51,120 nucleotides of DNA from Acidisphaera sp. S103 (GTDB lineage: Bacteria > Pseudomonadota > Alphaproteobacteria > Acetobacterales > Acetobacteraceae): assembly GCF_009765975.1 (NCBI RefSeq), contig NZ_LMUJ01000063.1, positions 6,989 through 58,108 of the forward strand, given 5' to 3'. Below, one piece after another: positions 34,995-44,158 of the stretch (its first letter is position 1; each line of letters starts with the position of its first letter). Below the pieces are notes generated by a model. That model had not been told where the DNA came from and searched no databases. It saw nothing but the letters and a program-made list of their open reading frames with translations. The position numbers and the translations under genes were made by a program.

Positions 34995-35361
34995 ACCACC
35001 GGTTTCCCGCCACGGTCGCCGCGGTGCCTGCCGCGTGACGGCGGCCTGACATGGCGGATTGAAAGGTCCGGCGTTTGCCGGACGCTCAGGCCGTGGGCGG
35101 ATGCCCGCGCTGGTCATCCGCCGGGACGGAACGGCGCGTGTAACTGCGATGCGCGCCTGTTTGGCGCGATTGCCGCGGATCGAGGCGACCGTGGCGTCCA
35201 GGCAACGGGCGCAGCCAATCATAGCCCATCATAATAAACAGAAGTTAATCACGGATTTGCCGGATGCGTGTGGTTCTGGCATACGCCGCGGCCACGGCGC
35301 CGCCTGTGTCCGGATTCGGCGGTTGCGCCAGAACGAAACAATCGAGGAGGGGACAACCCCA
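34995..35361. other. Intergenic region before hppA
   Basis: These 367 bases hold no gene I can support. A small hairpin TCCGGC/GCCGGA lies near 35069-35084, possibly ending the selenoprotein transcript. The hppA ribosome site GAGGAGGGG lies at its end (35344-35352). No clear promoter was recognised. Confidence 0.4.
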
Positions 35362-37470
35362 ATGAGTGCGGCGCAACTGCTGATCATAGCCTGCGGCCTG
35401 GCGGCCTTGGTCTATGGTTTCATCACCAGCCGGCAAGTCCTTGCCGCGGATGCCGGAACGGCCCGCATGCAGGAAATCTCGGCTGCCGTTCAGGAGGGCG
35501 CCCGAGCCTACCTGAACCGGCAATACACCACGATCGGGATGGTCGGCGTGGTCATCCTGATTTTCCTCGGCCTGGTCCTGGGGATCCACACGGCGATCGG
35601 CTTCGCGATCGGTGCGATACTGTCGGCCGCCGCCGGATTCATCGGCATGAATGTCTCGGTGCGGGCCAACGTACGCACCGCGCAGGCGTCGCGCGCTGGG
35701 CTGGCGGCCGGGTTGGATGTCGCGTTCAAGGCGGGTGCGATCACCGGCATGCTGGTGGTCGGGCTGGGTCTGCTGGGCGTCGCCGGCTATTATTTCGTGC
35801 TGCGCGGCAGCGTGACCGGCCCGATGAGTGACGACCAGCTTCGCAAGGTGCTGGAGGCGATGGTCGCGCTGGGCTTCGGCGGCTCGCTGATCTCCATCTT
35901 CGCCCGCCTGGGCGGCGGTATCTTCACCAAGGGTGCCGACGTCGGCGCCGACCTGGTGGGCAAGGTCGAAGCCGGCATCCCCGAGGATGACCCCCGCAAC
36001 CCCGCCGTGATCGCCGACAACGTGGGCGACAACGTCGGCGACTGCGCCGGCATGGCGGCGGACTTGTTCGAAACCTATGCGGTGACCATCGTGGCCACCA
36101 TGCTGCTGGCGGGGATCTTCTTCACCGGCGCGGTTCGCGACGCGATGCTGATGCTGCCGCTCGGTATTTGCGCGATCTGCATCCTGACCTCCGTCGTCGG
36201 CACCTATTTCGTCAAGCTGGGCGCCGATAACGGGATCATGTGGGCGCTGTACAAGGGGCTGCTGGTGACTGGCGGGCTGTCCGTTGTCGGCATCGCGGTC
36301 ATCATCATGGTTACCTGCGGCTTCTCGACGCCGCTGGACATGGTTGGCGGCGCATCGGTGACCGGCTGGGACCTGTTCGTCTGCGCCATCGCCGGGCTGG
36401 TCGTCACCGGGCTGATCGTGGTGATCACCGAGTATTACACCTCCACCGAATACCGCCCGGTCAAGTCGATCGCGCAAAGCTCCACGACCGGTCACGGCAC
36501 CAACGTGATCCAGGGGCTGGCGATCTCCATGGAGGCGACGGCGCTGCCGGTGATCGTGATCAGCATCGGCATCATCTTCACCTACATGGTGGCCGGCCTG
36601 TTCGGCATCGCGGTGGCGGCGACGACGATGCTGTCGCTGGCCGGCATGATCGTGGCCTTGGACGCTTATGGTCCGGTCACCGACAACGCCGGCGGCATCG
36701 CCGAGATGGCCGACCTGCCTCCGGAAGTCCGTGTCACCACCGACGCCCTGGACGCCGTCGGCAATACCACCAAGGCGGTGACCAAGGGGTACGCGATCGG
36801 GTCGGCGGGGCTGGCATCGCTGGTGCTGTTTGCTGCTTACACCCAGGATTTGACGCATTACTTTCCGTCGCTGCACGTGGATTTCGCGTTGCAGAACCCG
36901 TTCGTGGTGATCGGGTTGTTTATCGGCGGCATGCTGCCGTACCTGTTCGGTGCGATGGGCATGACGGCGGTGGGTCGTGCGGCCGGATCGGTCGTGGTGG
37001 AAGTGCGGCGCCAGTTCCGGGAGATTCCGGGCATCATGGAGGGCACCGCCAAGCCGGAATACGGCAAGGCGGTCGACATGCTGACCAAGGCGGCGATCAA
37101 GGAGATGCTGGTGCCGTCACTGCTGCCGATCGGGGCGCCGATCGTGCTGTGGTTCGTGATCGATGTCATCGCCGGGCGTTCTGCGGCGTTCGCCTCGCTG
37201 GGGGCGATGCTGCTGGGGACGATCGTGACAGGCCTGTTCGTGGCGATTTCGATGACCTCGGGCGGTGGCGCGTGGGATAACGCGAAGAAGTATATCGAGG
37301 AGGGGAATCACGGCGGCAAAGGCTCCGACGCGCACAAGGCGGCAGTGACCGGCGATACCGTGGGTGACCCGTACAAGGACACCGCCGGCCCAGCGGTGAA
37401 CCCGATGATCAAGATCACCAACATCGTGGCGCTGCTGATGCTGGCGGTGCTGGCGGGGTGGCTGAGGTAA
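35362..37470 (+). CDS. hppA: K+-independent H+-translocating membrane pyrophosphatase
   Basis: The 702-residue protein has about 16 membrane spans. It couples hydrolysis of pyrophosphate to proton pumping. The substrate-binding loop [18 protein letters not shown] is followed by [20 protein letters not shown], and the C-terminal [19 protein letters not shown] is complete. Lys471 in [10 protein letters not shown] is the residue that marks K+-independent pumps; K+-dependent forms carry Ala there. The start at 35362 follows GAGGAGGGGACAACCCCA. A strong terminator follows 22 bases after the stop. Such pumps are common in alphaproteobacteria and are used under low energy or anaerobic conditions. 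Confidence 0.95.
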   Translation: MSAAQLLIIACGLAALVYGFITSRQVLAADAGTARMQEISAAVQEGARAYLNRQYTTIGMVGVVILIFLGLVLGIHTAIGFAIGAILSAAAGFIGMNVSVRANVRTAQASRAGLAAGLDVAFKAGAITGMLVVGLGLLGVAGYYFVLRGSVTGPMSDDQLRKVLEAMVALGFGGSLISIFARLGGGIFTKGADVGADLVGKVEAGIPEDDPRNPAVIADNVGDNVGDCAGMAADLFETYAVTIVATMLLAGIFFTGAVRDAMLMLPLGICAICILTSVVGTYFVKLGADNGIMWALYKGLLVTGGLSVVGIAVIIMVTCGFSTPLDMVGGASVTGWDLFVCAIAGLVVTGLIVVITEYYTSTEYRPVKSIAQSSTTGHGTNVIQGLAISMEATALPVIVISIGIIFTYMVAGLFGIAVAATTMLSLAGMIVALDAYGPVTDNAGGIAEMADLPPEVRVTTDALDAVGNTTKAVTKGYAIGSAGLASLVLFAAYTQDLTHYFPSLHVDFALQNPFVVIGLFIGGMLPYLFGAMGMTAVGRAAGSVVVEVRRQFREIPGIMEGTAKPEYGKAVDMLTKAAIKEMLVPSLLPIGAPIVLWFVIDVIAGRSAAFASLGAMLLGTIVTGLFVAISMTSGGGAWDNAKKYIEEGNHGGKGSDAHKAAVTGDTVGDPYKDTAGPAVNPMIKITNIVALLMLAVLAGWLR

Positions 37471-37492
37471 AACGGTTCGATCTTGGTTGAGG

Positions 37493-37532
37493 AAACGGCC
37501 CCGGGGGTGACTTCGGGGCCGTTTCTTTATTT
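37493..37532 (+). terminator. Rho-independent terminator of hppA
   Basis: AAACGGCCCCG (37493-37503) is the exact complement of CGGGGCCGTTT (37514-37524), with a ten-base loop, followed by the T-rich CTTTATTT. It is a well-formed intrinsic terminator just after hppA. Confidence 0.85.
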
Positions 37533-37666
37533 GAAGCACAGTGCCGAAAGCGAGACTGCTTTCCGAGATCGCTCAATGCGTGAGCGTTTGAAATTATCAG
37601 CAGATACCTGCACGCTGAGGTTCGTTCATGCTAAGGTTCGTTTCACGCAAGCATGGGGGCATGTAG

Positions 37667-38572
37667 ATGCCAGTCATTGCCTACCAGTCGTTCAACGCTA
37701 ACTCCAGCAAGAACCACGGCCTCAGCGCGCTCGCGCTGCAGCGTTTCACTAAGGAGGCGAACAAACACGCCACCTCCCACGGCCACCAGGCCCTTGTGCC
37801 GCCTTCCGACACAATGGACATCTCAACGCCTATCGAGGGGCCCGCGCAGCTCAAGCCGATCGAGGTCCTCTCCGACAAGCAGCCGGTCTCGGTCTTCGGC
37901 ACCCAGATCGCGCTGCTGTGGCAGAACTTCTACCGCGTGTTCGGTGCAATGCCCGACATCATGGTCTGCGGCGAGATGGACTCGTCCAATTCGGACTTCT
38001 CCAGCGTTGTCACCGACCCCAAAGTCGCCCTTACGCCGCACCCCGCGAAGATGGCGTGCCAGTCTTTCACGGCCGTCAGCCAGTCCACCGTCGCCTCGAA
38101 GCTGCTCTTCATCAAATCCGGAGAAGGCTTTGTCCTCTACATGGTCGGCGACCTTATCGTCTGCTTCGTGCATGTCCCGAACAAGATCGCCACCAGCAAG
38201 AGTGCCGTCGAGCAGTTCTATTTCGATATCGCCAGCTATGTGAATTCCCACGGGGCCGTCATCCACGTCGTGCTCGGTGACACGAACCAGCCCAGCTTCA
38301 ACTTCACCACCGCTTGCCTCAACATCGCCTTCAACACCACCGCTTACGTGAACGCCAGCAATAACAGCAGCGTTGAGAAGATCGACAACTGGAACGTGAC
38401 GGAGAAGGGCACCAACGCCACCGGCACCAAGATGTACGATATCGCCGTCTATCGCTCTGACGTGGTGGAACTGAAGAAAGGGACCGCCTACGTCTCTCAG
38501 TCATCCAGCGCGGTCACGATCACCGACCACTGCGGCCTGGGTCTGCACGTGGAACTGAAGAAGACCGTGTGA
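37667..38572 (+). CDS. Divergent endonuclease/exonuclease/phosphatase (EEP)-like protein
   Basis: The protein has 301 residues and is not a close match to any family I know. EEP-type catalytic landmarks appear in order: MVCGEMDSS (E103), VVLGDTNQPSF (Asp205-Asn207, the GDxN motif), KMYDIAVYR (Asp258) and the final TDHCGLGLHVEL (Asp287-His288, the SDH-like motif). EEP proteins are Mg-dependent phosphodiesterases acting on nucleic acids, phosphoinositides or lipids. There is no signal peptide. The Asn/Ser-rich composition and slightly lower GC suggest transfer. It stands alone: a terminator lies upstream and hairpins lie downstream. The target is unknown. Confidence 0.55.
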   Translation: MPVIAYQSFNANSSKNHGLSALALQRFTKEANKHATSHGHQALVPPSDTMDISTPIEGPAQLKPIEVLSDKQPVSVFGTQIALLWQNFYRVFGAMPDIMVCGEMDSSNSDFSSVVTDPKVALTPHPAKMACQSFTAVSQSTVASKLLFIKSGEGFVLYMVGDLIVCFVHVPNKIATSKSAVEQFYFDIASYVNSHGAVIHVVLGDTNQPSFNFTTACLNIAFNTTAYVNASNNSSVEKIDNWNVTEKGTNATGTKMYDIAVYRSDVVELKKGTAYVSQSSSAVTITDHCGLGLHVELKKTV

Positions 38573-38590
38573 TAACCCTTCGTTTCTAGA

Positions 38591-38692
38591 GCATGATCGC
38601 GCTGGGCGGGACGTCCAGAGCGCGTGAATCATGCGATCAAACAAAGAGCTAGAGCGTTTTCACCCTGCACAGTCAGGGTGAAAACGCTCTAG
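38591..38692. repeat. Two consecutive intergenic hairpins
   Basis: First: GCATGAT (38591-38597) with ATCATGC (38628-38634), plus inner CGCGCT/AGCGCG. Second: a perfect 18-base arm starting CTAGAGCGTTTTCACCCT (38649-38666), an eight-base loop, and its complement at 38675-38692. No T tract follows. They lie between the ends of the EEP and dioxygenase beta-subunit genes, so they may terminate both, or be repeat elements. Confidence 0.75.
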
Positions 38693-38754
38693 CAACAGAA
38701 TTGGCCGTCGATGCCCTTGTCGGCGAGGCGATGCCGCGCCGGCCACCTGCGTTG

Positions 38755-39213
38755 CTAAAGCGGGATAGCCACCAGCGTATCGAAATGCGACGAATCGCAG
38801 ATCACGATGCGCTCCACGAAACGAAGCCTGCCCGCATCGTCCTGCAACCGGTCCTGGTACCGCCCCGCGACAAACAAATCCATCCGTCCATCCCGCATTG
38901 TTCGCACCACCAGGAACGGCGTCTCCACCGAATCCGGGCCGGTCAGGCGCGGAGTGCCGATGATGTGCCGGTAGGTCTGCCGTTCATAGATGTTGGCCCG
39001 GCGCAAAGCCAGAATCCGATCGGTCAACATGGACCGGCTGTCGGCATAGACGATACCGGCTTCGTTGCCATCCCGGATATTGTCGGCGGAGGTGATTTTG
39101 TAGAGGCAATCGTCCACGAAGAAACCAGGCCAATCCTCCAGCCGGTCATCGTCGATCGCAGCCGCATAGTCGGCATTTAAAGCCGTAATCCGAAACAACA
39201 GATCGCCGTTCAT
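38755..39213 (-). CDS. Aromatic-ring-hydroxylating dioxygenase beta subunit
   Basis: This 152-residue SnoaL-like small subunit pairs with the alpha subunit encoded immediately upstream. It carries ITALNADYAAAIDDDRLEDW, LYKITSADN, IVYADSRSMLTDRILALRRA and RTYRH-type blocks (QTYRHIIGTPRL). Its role is structural within the alpha3beta3 oxygenase. The ATG at 39213 overlaps the alpha stop by four bases (ATGA), so the start is firm. No ferredoxin or reductase gene lies next to the pair, so electrons must come from a distant or shared chain. Confidence 0.9.
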   Translation of the reverse strand: MNGDLLFRITALNADYAAAIDDDRLEDWPGFFVDDCLYKITSADNIRDGNEAGIVYADSRSMLTDRILALRRANIYERQTYRHIIGTPRLTGPDSVETPFLVVRTMRDGRMDLFVAGRYQDRLQDDAGRLRFVERIVICDSSHFDTLVAIPL

Positions 39214-40430
39214 TGGCCCATGATCCGGCGCCACATTTTCCAAAACCCCCGGATCGCCGTTTCCGTCGCCCGAGTTTCCTGGCTTTCCACCCCGTTTCCG
39301 CCCATTTCCAGCAGTGAAACGCCGTTCCGGGCCGCCACCGCGCCACGCTCAACAAAATTTCCGATGCAACCATCTTCCATCGAAACGAAACCGGCCGGCC
39401 CGGCCAGGTTGAGTTGTTTCAGCCGCCGTCGCCGCAATCGTGGCGTATCGTCGGCATATCCGAGATAGATCCAGTTCAGATTGGTCCTGCCCACGCCGGT
39501 CGGCACGAACTGCCGGATCGCCATCACGTTGTAGGTGCGCTGCATCGCGAAGCCGGGGAACACCGACAGAATCTGCTGGCGGACGGTGTCGCCGTGCTCA
39601 TTTTCCGCGTCCAGCATGCTTGGGTCGGACAGATGCAGCCCGTCATCGACGGAGCGGATGCCGTCATAGGCAGTATCGGTTTCCTGCGTCGGTGCGTGAG
39701 TGGTGGACACCGCGCAACCGCCGTTGTCGCTGACATCGATGCCGCCACCCTGGCTGAGCCGGTTGATCCGGAACGTAGCAAAAAACACATGCAACAGGCT
39801 GGCATGGTAGGAATCGCGAACGTTCTCGGCGTACAGCTTCCAGTTGTTCGGCAGCACTTCGGTAAAGCGTCCGATTACCTTCAACTCGCGGCTGGCGATG
39901 CGGTGCAGGGCGGCGGACACCTCGGGACCGATGAACGTTTCGATGTCAGGCGTGGCATCGGAGAACGTGCCGAACACGAGCCCGGCGATCGTCTCGATCC
40001 GAGGCTTCCGCGTCGCATGATCGTCCGGGTTGAAACTTTCGGGCATGCCGCCCTTGCCGTTGACGCCCCGGCTGAAGGCGATCGATTTCAGGTTGCCGCT
40101 CAGGTCATAGCGCCAGGCGTGATAGACGCAGGTGAAATCCTTGGCGTGCCCCGCGTTATCCAGGCAGATCAGCGAACCGCGATGCAGGCAGCGGTTCTCG
40201 AACGCCGCGATGCCGCCCGCTTCGGTGCGTACGACAACGACCGGCATGCGGCCGATGAACGTGGTGCGCCAATCCCCGGCGTTAGGAATATCGGTTTCGA
40301 GGCAGAGATAGTTCCATACCGGCCCCTCGAACAACAACCGCTGTTCCTGGTCCAGCAGGGCAGGGTCCTGGTAATCGCTGAACGGCACCCGGGTAAGGGT
40401 CTGCCCGCCGCCGATCGACACTTGATCCAT
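39210..40430 (-). CDS. Rieske aromatic-ring-hydroxylating dioxygenase alpha subunit
   Basis: This 406-residue catalytic subunit has the Rieske [2Fe-2S] motif C81-L-H83 (NRCLHRGS) with C101 and H104 (CVYHAW). The mononuclear iron site NVRDSYHASLLH has bridging Asp206, His209 and His214; the third ligand is probably the Asp in SMEDGC near residue 360. It hydroxylates an aromatic ring with O2 and electrons from NAD(P)H. The substrate is not readable: the pattern is nearer to terephthalate/anthranilate-like enzymes than to naphthalene dioxygenases, but this is a weak inference. The start at 40430 has AGGGAGG upstream. Confidence 0.92.
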   Translation of the reverse strand: MDQVSIGGGQTLTRVPFSDYQDPALLDQEQRLLFEGPVWNYLCLETDIPNAGDWRTTFIGRMPVVVVRTEAGGIAAFENRCLHRGSLICLDNAGHAKDFTCVYHAWRYDLSGNLKSIAFSRGVNGKGGMPESFNPDDHATRKPRIETIAGLVFGTFSDATPDIETFIGPEVSAALHRIASRELKVIGRFTEVLPNNWKLYAENVRDSYHASLLHVFFATFRINRLSQGGGIDVSDNGGCAVSTTHAPTQETDTAYDGIRSVDDGLHLSDPSMLDAENEHGDTVRQQILSVFPGFAMQRTYNVMAIRQFVPTGVGRTNLNWIYLGYADDTPRLRRRRLKQLNLAGPAGFVSMEDGCIGNFVERGAVAARNGVSLLEMGGNGVESQETRATETAIRGFWKMWRRIMGQ

Positions 40431-40487
40431 GCGAACCTCCCTTTGTTTGACGAAAGGTTAGCGGATGGCGACCAGCCCGACAAATCG

Positions 40488-40931
40488 TCAGGGCGTGGCC
40501 AAGTGCACGACAGGCTGGCCGGTTTCGGCGACGATCATCTCGGCGACCAGGCTCCGATGGCAGGTCGTGTGGTCCCGCTCGAAGCACAGCAGGCAGGCGG
40601 GACGTTCCCGCACGAGCTGCTTGGCCTGGACCAGCTCGGCCTGCGACCGGTCGGACGTCATGTGCTCGCGGAAGATGACCTCCATCCGTTCAGGATGCCC
40701 GGCTCGGACGGCATCCCGCCCGGGCTTGGGGGTCCCGAGGGCTTGAAGATGGACATAGGCGATGCCCACTTCGTCCAGCGCGGCCGCAAGCTGCCGTTTG
40801 GAGAAACCAGGCTTCCGCGACTGCGGTACCGCCCGGACATCGACCAGCAGCGCGATCTTGGCATCCCGCAGCGTCGCCACCACCGCGTCGATCGTGGTGC
40901 CCTCATAACCGATGGTGGCGAGGTCGGGCAT
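40488..40931 (-). CDS. DUF488 domain protein
   Basis: The 147-residue protein has the DUF488 pattern: LATIGYEGTTIDAVVATL, LLVDVRAVPQSRKPGFSK, YVHLQALGTPK and LLCFERDHTTCHRSLVAE, with the conserved Cys/His in the last block. The family is of unknown function and proposed to bind nucleic acid or metal. The ATG at 40931 shares one base with the nudC stop (TGATG), so it is translated with nudC. It ends 57 bases before the dioxygenase alpha gene. Confidence 0.9.
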   Translation of the reverse strand: MPDLATIGYEGTTIDAVVATLRDAKIALLVDVRAVPQSRKPGFSKRQLAAALDEVGIAYVHLQALGTPKPGRDAVRAGHPERMEVIFREHMTSDRSQAELVQAKQLVRERPACLLCFERDHTTCHRSLVAEMIVAETGQPVVHLATP

Positions 40932-41905
40932 CAGCCGTGCGCCAGCCAATCTTCGATCAGGCGGCGGGCGATGCTGTCGACACGTGGCAGGGCGAAGCCA
41001 TGCTGGTCGCAGTTGCGCATCTGGTCGCGGCTGAACCAGCGGGCGTCTTTCAGTTCCTCGGGGTCGATGGTGATCTCTTCCGTCAGCCCCTCGGCGTAGA
41101 AACCGAGCATGATGTTGCCGGGGAACGGCCAGGGCTGGCTGGAGTGGTAGTGGACGTCGCCGACCTGGATGCCGGATTCTTCCAGGACTTCGCGGCGGAC
41201 CGCCTCTTCCAAGGTTTCCCCCGGTTCCACGAACCCGGCCAGCGTCGAGTACATGGTGGCCCTGGGGAAGCGGGTGGAATGCCCGAGCAGGGCCTTGTCG
41301 CCGCGGTGGACGAGCATGATCACAGCGGGGTCGGTACGGGGGAAATGCTGCGTGTTGCAGACCGTGCAGAGCAGCATGTGGCCGGAGCTTTTGACCTCGC
41401 ACGGGTTGCCGCACAGGCTGCAGAACTTGCTGCGCTGGCGCCAGTGCATCAGCCCGCGGGCATGCGCCAGGACGGACGCCTCCGGACGGGGAACGCCCCA
41501 GCCGACGGATCGAAGGTCGACAAAGGTGCCCAGCGTCTCCGGCAGTAGCGGCACGGGATCGTCCGTCGCGGAAATGTCGATGGCAAACACGGCACGGGCT
41601 TCCAGGATGCCCAGGAAGGCCCAGGGGCCGTCCTGTTCCATGCGCAGCGCATGGGCGGTGGCGCCGGACAGGTAGACGGCCTCCGGCGTGCCATCGTCGG
41701 TGGTGCGGACGAGGTTTCGGGTGCGCCACACGGGGACGAACAACGTCTCGGGGTCGGCCAGCTTCGCGGCGATCCAATCCGGATCTTCCCGGCGCGTGGC
41801 GATGCGGTCGAGCGGGGAGGAGGAATAGACGTTGGGGCGGCTGGCCAGGATCAGGGTCACGTCAGGGCGTTCCAGGTTCGGGTTTGTTGCGTCGGACCCT
41901 GCCAC
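40931..41905 (-). CDS. nudC: NADH pyrophosphatase (NudC), decapping of NAD-RNA
   Basis: The protein has 324 residues. Order: N-terminal domain, zinc ribbon with C162, C165, C180 and C183 (FCSLCG, LLCTVC), the Nudix box GFVEPGETLEEAVRREVLEE starting at residue 224, and the NudC-specific SQPWPFPG at 256-263. It hydrolyses NADH to NMNH and AMP and removes the NAD cap from RNA. The start at 41905 is preceded by GTGGCAGGGTC, which is weak. The downstream DUF488 gene is coupled. The MFS gene ends 28 bases upstream on the same strand. Confidence 0.93.
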   Translation of the reverse strand: MAGSDATNPNLERPDVTLILASRPNVYSSSPLDRIATRREDPDWIAAKLADPETLFVPVWRTRNLVRTTDDGTPEAVYLSGATAHALRMEQDGPWAFLGILEARAVFAIDISATDDPVPLLPETLGTFVDLRSVGWGVPRPEASVLAHARGLMHWRQRSKFCSLCGNPCEVKSSGHMLLCTVCNTQHFPRTDPAVIMLVHRGDKALLGHSTRFPRATMYSTLAGFVEPGETLEEAVRREVLEESGIQVGDVHYHSSQPWPFPGNIMLGFYAEGLTEEITIDPEELKDARWFSRDQMRNCDQHGFALPRVDSIARRLIEDWLAHG

Positions 41906-41933
41906 TTGTGGGGGGATGGGGCAACGGTCGCCC

Positions 41934-43484
41934 TCATTCCGCGGCGGCTCGGGACCCGGCCGGGGTCACGGCCTGCCGTGGCGGCCGAGCGAGTAGCAGA
42001 AGCGGGACAACGACGATGGCGAGGATGAGCATGAGCTTGAAATCGTCCATATATGCAATGATCTGGGATTGCCGCGTGATCTCCTGGTCGAGCATCGCGG
42101 CACCGTGGATGGAGCCGGGGTTCCAGAACCGCAGGGCGGCCCCGGTTTGCAGGGCGCGCTCGAACGGAGTCACCCCGCCGGCGATCAGCGCGTGATTGAC
42201 TTGCGTGTTCGTCTCCAGCAGGGCACCGGTTACCGAGATGCCGATGGCGCTGCCCAGATTTCGCATCAGGCTGTAGATGCCGGCGGCCTCGGTCCGCATG
42301 GTGGCGGGCAGCGTCGCGTAGGTGATGATGTTGATCGGAATGGTCATGAAGCCGATGCTGAGGCCCTGCAGGAAACCGACGCTGATCATGGTTCCCTCCG
42401 ACACGTCGGGGGTCCAGGAGGTCATTTCGTAGAGTGCCAAGGCCCCTGTCGCGAAGCCGATGCCGACCAGCAGGCGTGGGCTGACCTTGTTGACCAACCG
42501 GCCGACCAGCGGCGCGGCCAGCATCAGGCCGGCTCCCCGTGGCGCCAGGACGATACCGGCGGTTACCACGGGATAGCCCATCAAGGTCTGCAGATACGGC
42601 GCCAGAAGGGCCAGGGTCGCATACATGATCAGCCCCATGGTGAAATAGAGGGTGATCCCGACGACGAAGTTCCGGTCGGCGAACAGTCTGGGTGACAGGA
42701 AGGGTTTGGGTGCCAGGGAAAACTGGACGAGAAACAAATACAGGCCGACGCCGGCCAGGCATGCCTCCGCGATGATTTCCGGTGAGGCGAACCAATCCAG
42801 CGTCTCGCCTCGGTCGAGCATGGTTTGGAATGCGCCGATCGCCAGGCTCAGCGCGCCGAAGCCGATCCAGTCCAGCCGGACCGATTTCCCGTAGGGCGAC
42901 TCTTTCAGAAATGTCAGCAAGCCGAAGGCCGTCACGATCCCGAACGGGACGTTGATGTAGAAGACCCAGCGCCAACTGTGGTTCTCGGTCAGCCAGCCAC
43001 CCAGGATGGGGCCGAAAATCGGCCCGACCATGACCCCCATGGTCCATAGCGCCATGGCTTTGCCGCGTTGCTCGACCGGGTAGATGTCGAACATCACCGA
43101 TTGCGACAGCGGCACCAGCGCGGCGCCGCACATGCCTTGCAGGACCCGGAACACCACGATTTCATCGAGCGAGTCCGCCAGGGCGCACAGCACCGAGGCT
43201 ACGGTGAATCCGACGACGGCCGTCACGAACAGCCGGGTGCGGCCGAAGCGGGCGGCGAGGAAACCGGTCGGGGTCGTCATGATCGCGGCCGCGACGATAT
43301 AGCTGGTCAGCACCCAGTTGATCTCTTCCTGGCTGGCCGACATCGTCCCTTGCATATACGGCAGCGCGACGTTGGCGATGGTGCTGTCGAGCGACTGCAT
43401 CAGCGTCGCCATGATCGTGCAGGTCGTGATGATGATGCGGTTCGTGGCGCTCATCGGCGCCGTTTCGGCGCTGGACGCTGTCAC
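41934..43484 (-). CDS. DHA2-family multidrug efflux MFS transporter (EmrB-like)
   Basis: This 516-residue protein has about 14 membrane spans. EmrB/QacA marks are LMQSLDSTIANVALPYMQG in helix 1, GFLAARFGRTRLFV between helices 2 and 3, VFRVLQGMCGAALVPLSQS in helix 4, and VGPIFGPILGGWLTENHSWR (helix 5 motif C with the EmrB-type extension). The start chosen is the GTG at 43484, because GTGA overlaps the MarR stop and GAGG lies just upstream; the ATG at 43454 lacks a ribosome site. No EmrA-like adaptor is present. The gene is cotranscribed with, and probably repressed by, the MarR regulator. Confidence 0.92.
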   Translation of the reverse strand: MTASSAETAPMSATNRIIITTCTIMATLMQSLDSTIANVALPYMQGTMSASQEEINWVLTSYIVAAAIMTTPTGFLAARFGRTRLFVTAVVGFTVASVLCALADSLDEIVVFRVLQGMCGAALVPLSQSVMFDIYPVEQRGKAMALWTMGVMVGPIFGPILGGWLTENHSWRWVFYINVPFGIVTAFGLLTFLKESPYGKSVRLDWIGFGALSLAIGAFQTMLDRGETLDWFASPEIIAEACLAGVGLYLFLVQFSLAPKPFLSPRLFADRNFVVGITLYFTMGLIMYATLALLAPYLQTLMGYPVVTAGIVLAPRGAGLMLAAPLVGRLVNKVSPRLLVGIGFATGALALYEMTSWTPDVSEGTMISVGFLQGLSIGFMTIPINIITYATLPATMRTEAAGIYSLMRNLGSAIGISVTGALLETNTQVNHALIAGGVTPFERALQTGAALRFWNPGSIHGAAMLDQEITRQSQIIAYMDDFKLMLILAIVVVPLLLLARPPRQAVTPAGSRAAAE

Positions 43485-43936
43485 ACCTCGCTGTCCTGCT
43501 GTTTCGCGAGGTTTTCGCAGACCAGGTCCAGCACGTTTGTGGCGATTTCGATTTGGTCGGGGGACAGGCCGACGAGGGTGGCGTTGCGGACGTCGCGTGA
43601 GACGGCTTCGACCTGGTCGATGATCGACAATCCTCGATCGGTTACGGTGATGATCTTGGCCCGGCGGTCGACGCTTTCCTCGCGGCGTTCGATGAGGCCG
43701 GCGGCTTCCAGCGCATCCAGCAGGCGCACGACGGATGACCCATCGAGGACGAGCGAGGCGGCGAGGTCTTTCTGACGCACCGGGGCGGGGGTGCGGGCGA
43801 GGTAGATGAGTGGCAGCCACGTTGCCTCAGTGAGGCCGAAGGGTTGCAGGCGGCGGTCCACCGCGCGGCGCCACTGCCGGCCGGTGCGGGCGATGAGGCG
43901 GCCAAAACCGTCGCGAAGCTGCTGCTGGGTTTTCAT
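43481..43936 (-). CDS. MarR-family repressor of the efflux gene
   Basis: The 151-residue protein has a winged helix-turn-helix (about 50-100): QKDLAASLVLDGSSVVRLLD with the wing AGLIERREESVDRRAKIITV. Dimerisation helices lie at both ends. MarR proteins release DNA on binding phenolic ligands, which would fit efflux of an aromatic compound. It overlaps the MFS gene by four bases. A near-perfect inverted repeat lies 8-46 bases before its start and is the probable operator, giving autoregulation. Confidence 0.92.
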   Translation of the reverse strand: MKTQQQLRDGFGRLIARTGRQWRRAVDRRLQPFGLTEATWLPLIYLARTPAPVRQKDLAASLVLDGSSVVRLLDALEAAGLIERREESVDRRAKIITVTDRGLSIIDQVEAVSRDVRNATLVGLSPDQIEIATNVLDLVCENLAKQQDSEV

Positions 43937-43943
43937 TGGTGGG

Positions 43944-43982
43944 CCATTAGTTGGTGACGCAATATATGGTACACCATCTAAT
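43944..43982. promoter_or_regulatory. Probable MarR operator
   Basis: CATTAGTTGGTG (43944-43955) and CACCATCTAATG (43971-43982) are inverted repeats matching at 11 of 12 positions, with a 15-base A/T-rich spacer containing ATATAT. They lie directly upstream of the MarR start on the minus strand. Position and symmetry suit an autoregulatory operator overlapping the promoter. Confidence 0.65.
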
Positions 43983-44158
43983 GTCGCAAGAGTCGTGGGC
44001 TGGAGGCGGCGGTTCTTGGTTTACGGGGTGGAGGTCATTTTCGGGTCCGGTGCCCCAGGTTTATGGCACGGCCGCCGGCCAGGCCGGGGTCGTCTAAAGG
44101 GTGTGCCGGCTGATCGGTTTGGTGTTGGACTGCGCCCGAGCCTCTCGGGATGACGGGT

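Noticed and set aside
35245..36876. Long minus-strand frame inside hppA
   Set aside because: Asp/His/Gln-rich shadow of a core pump gene, with no domain features.
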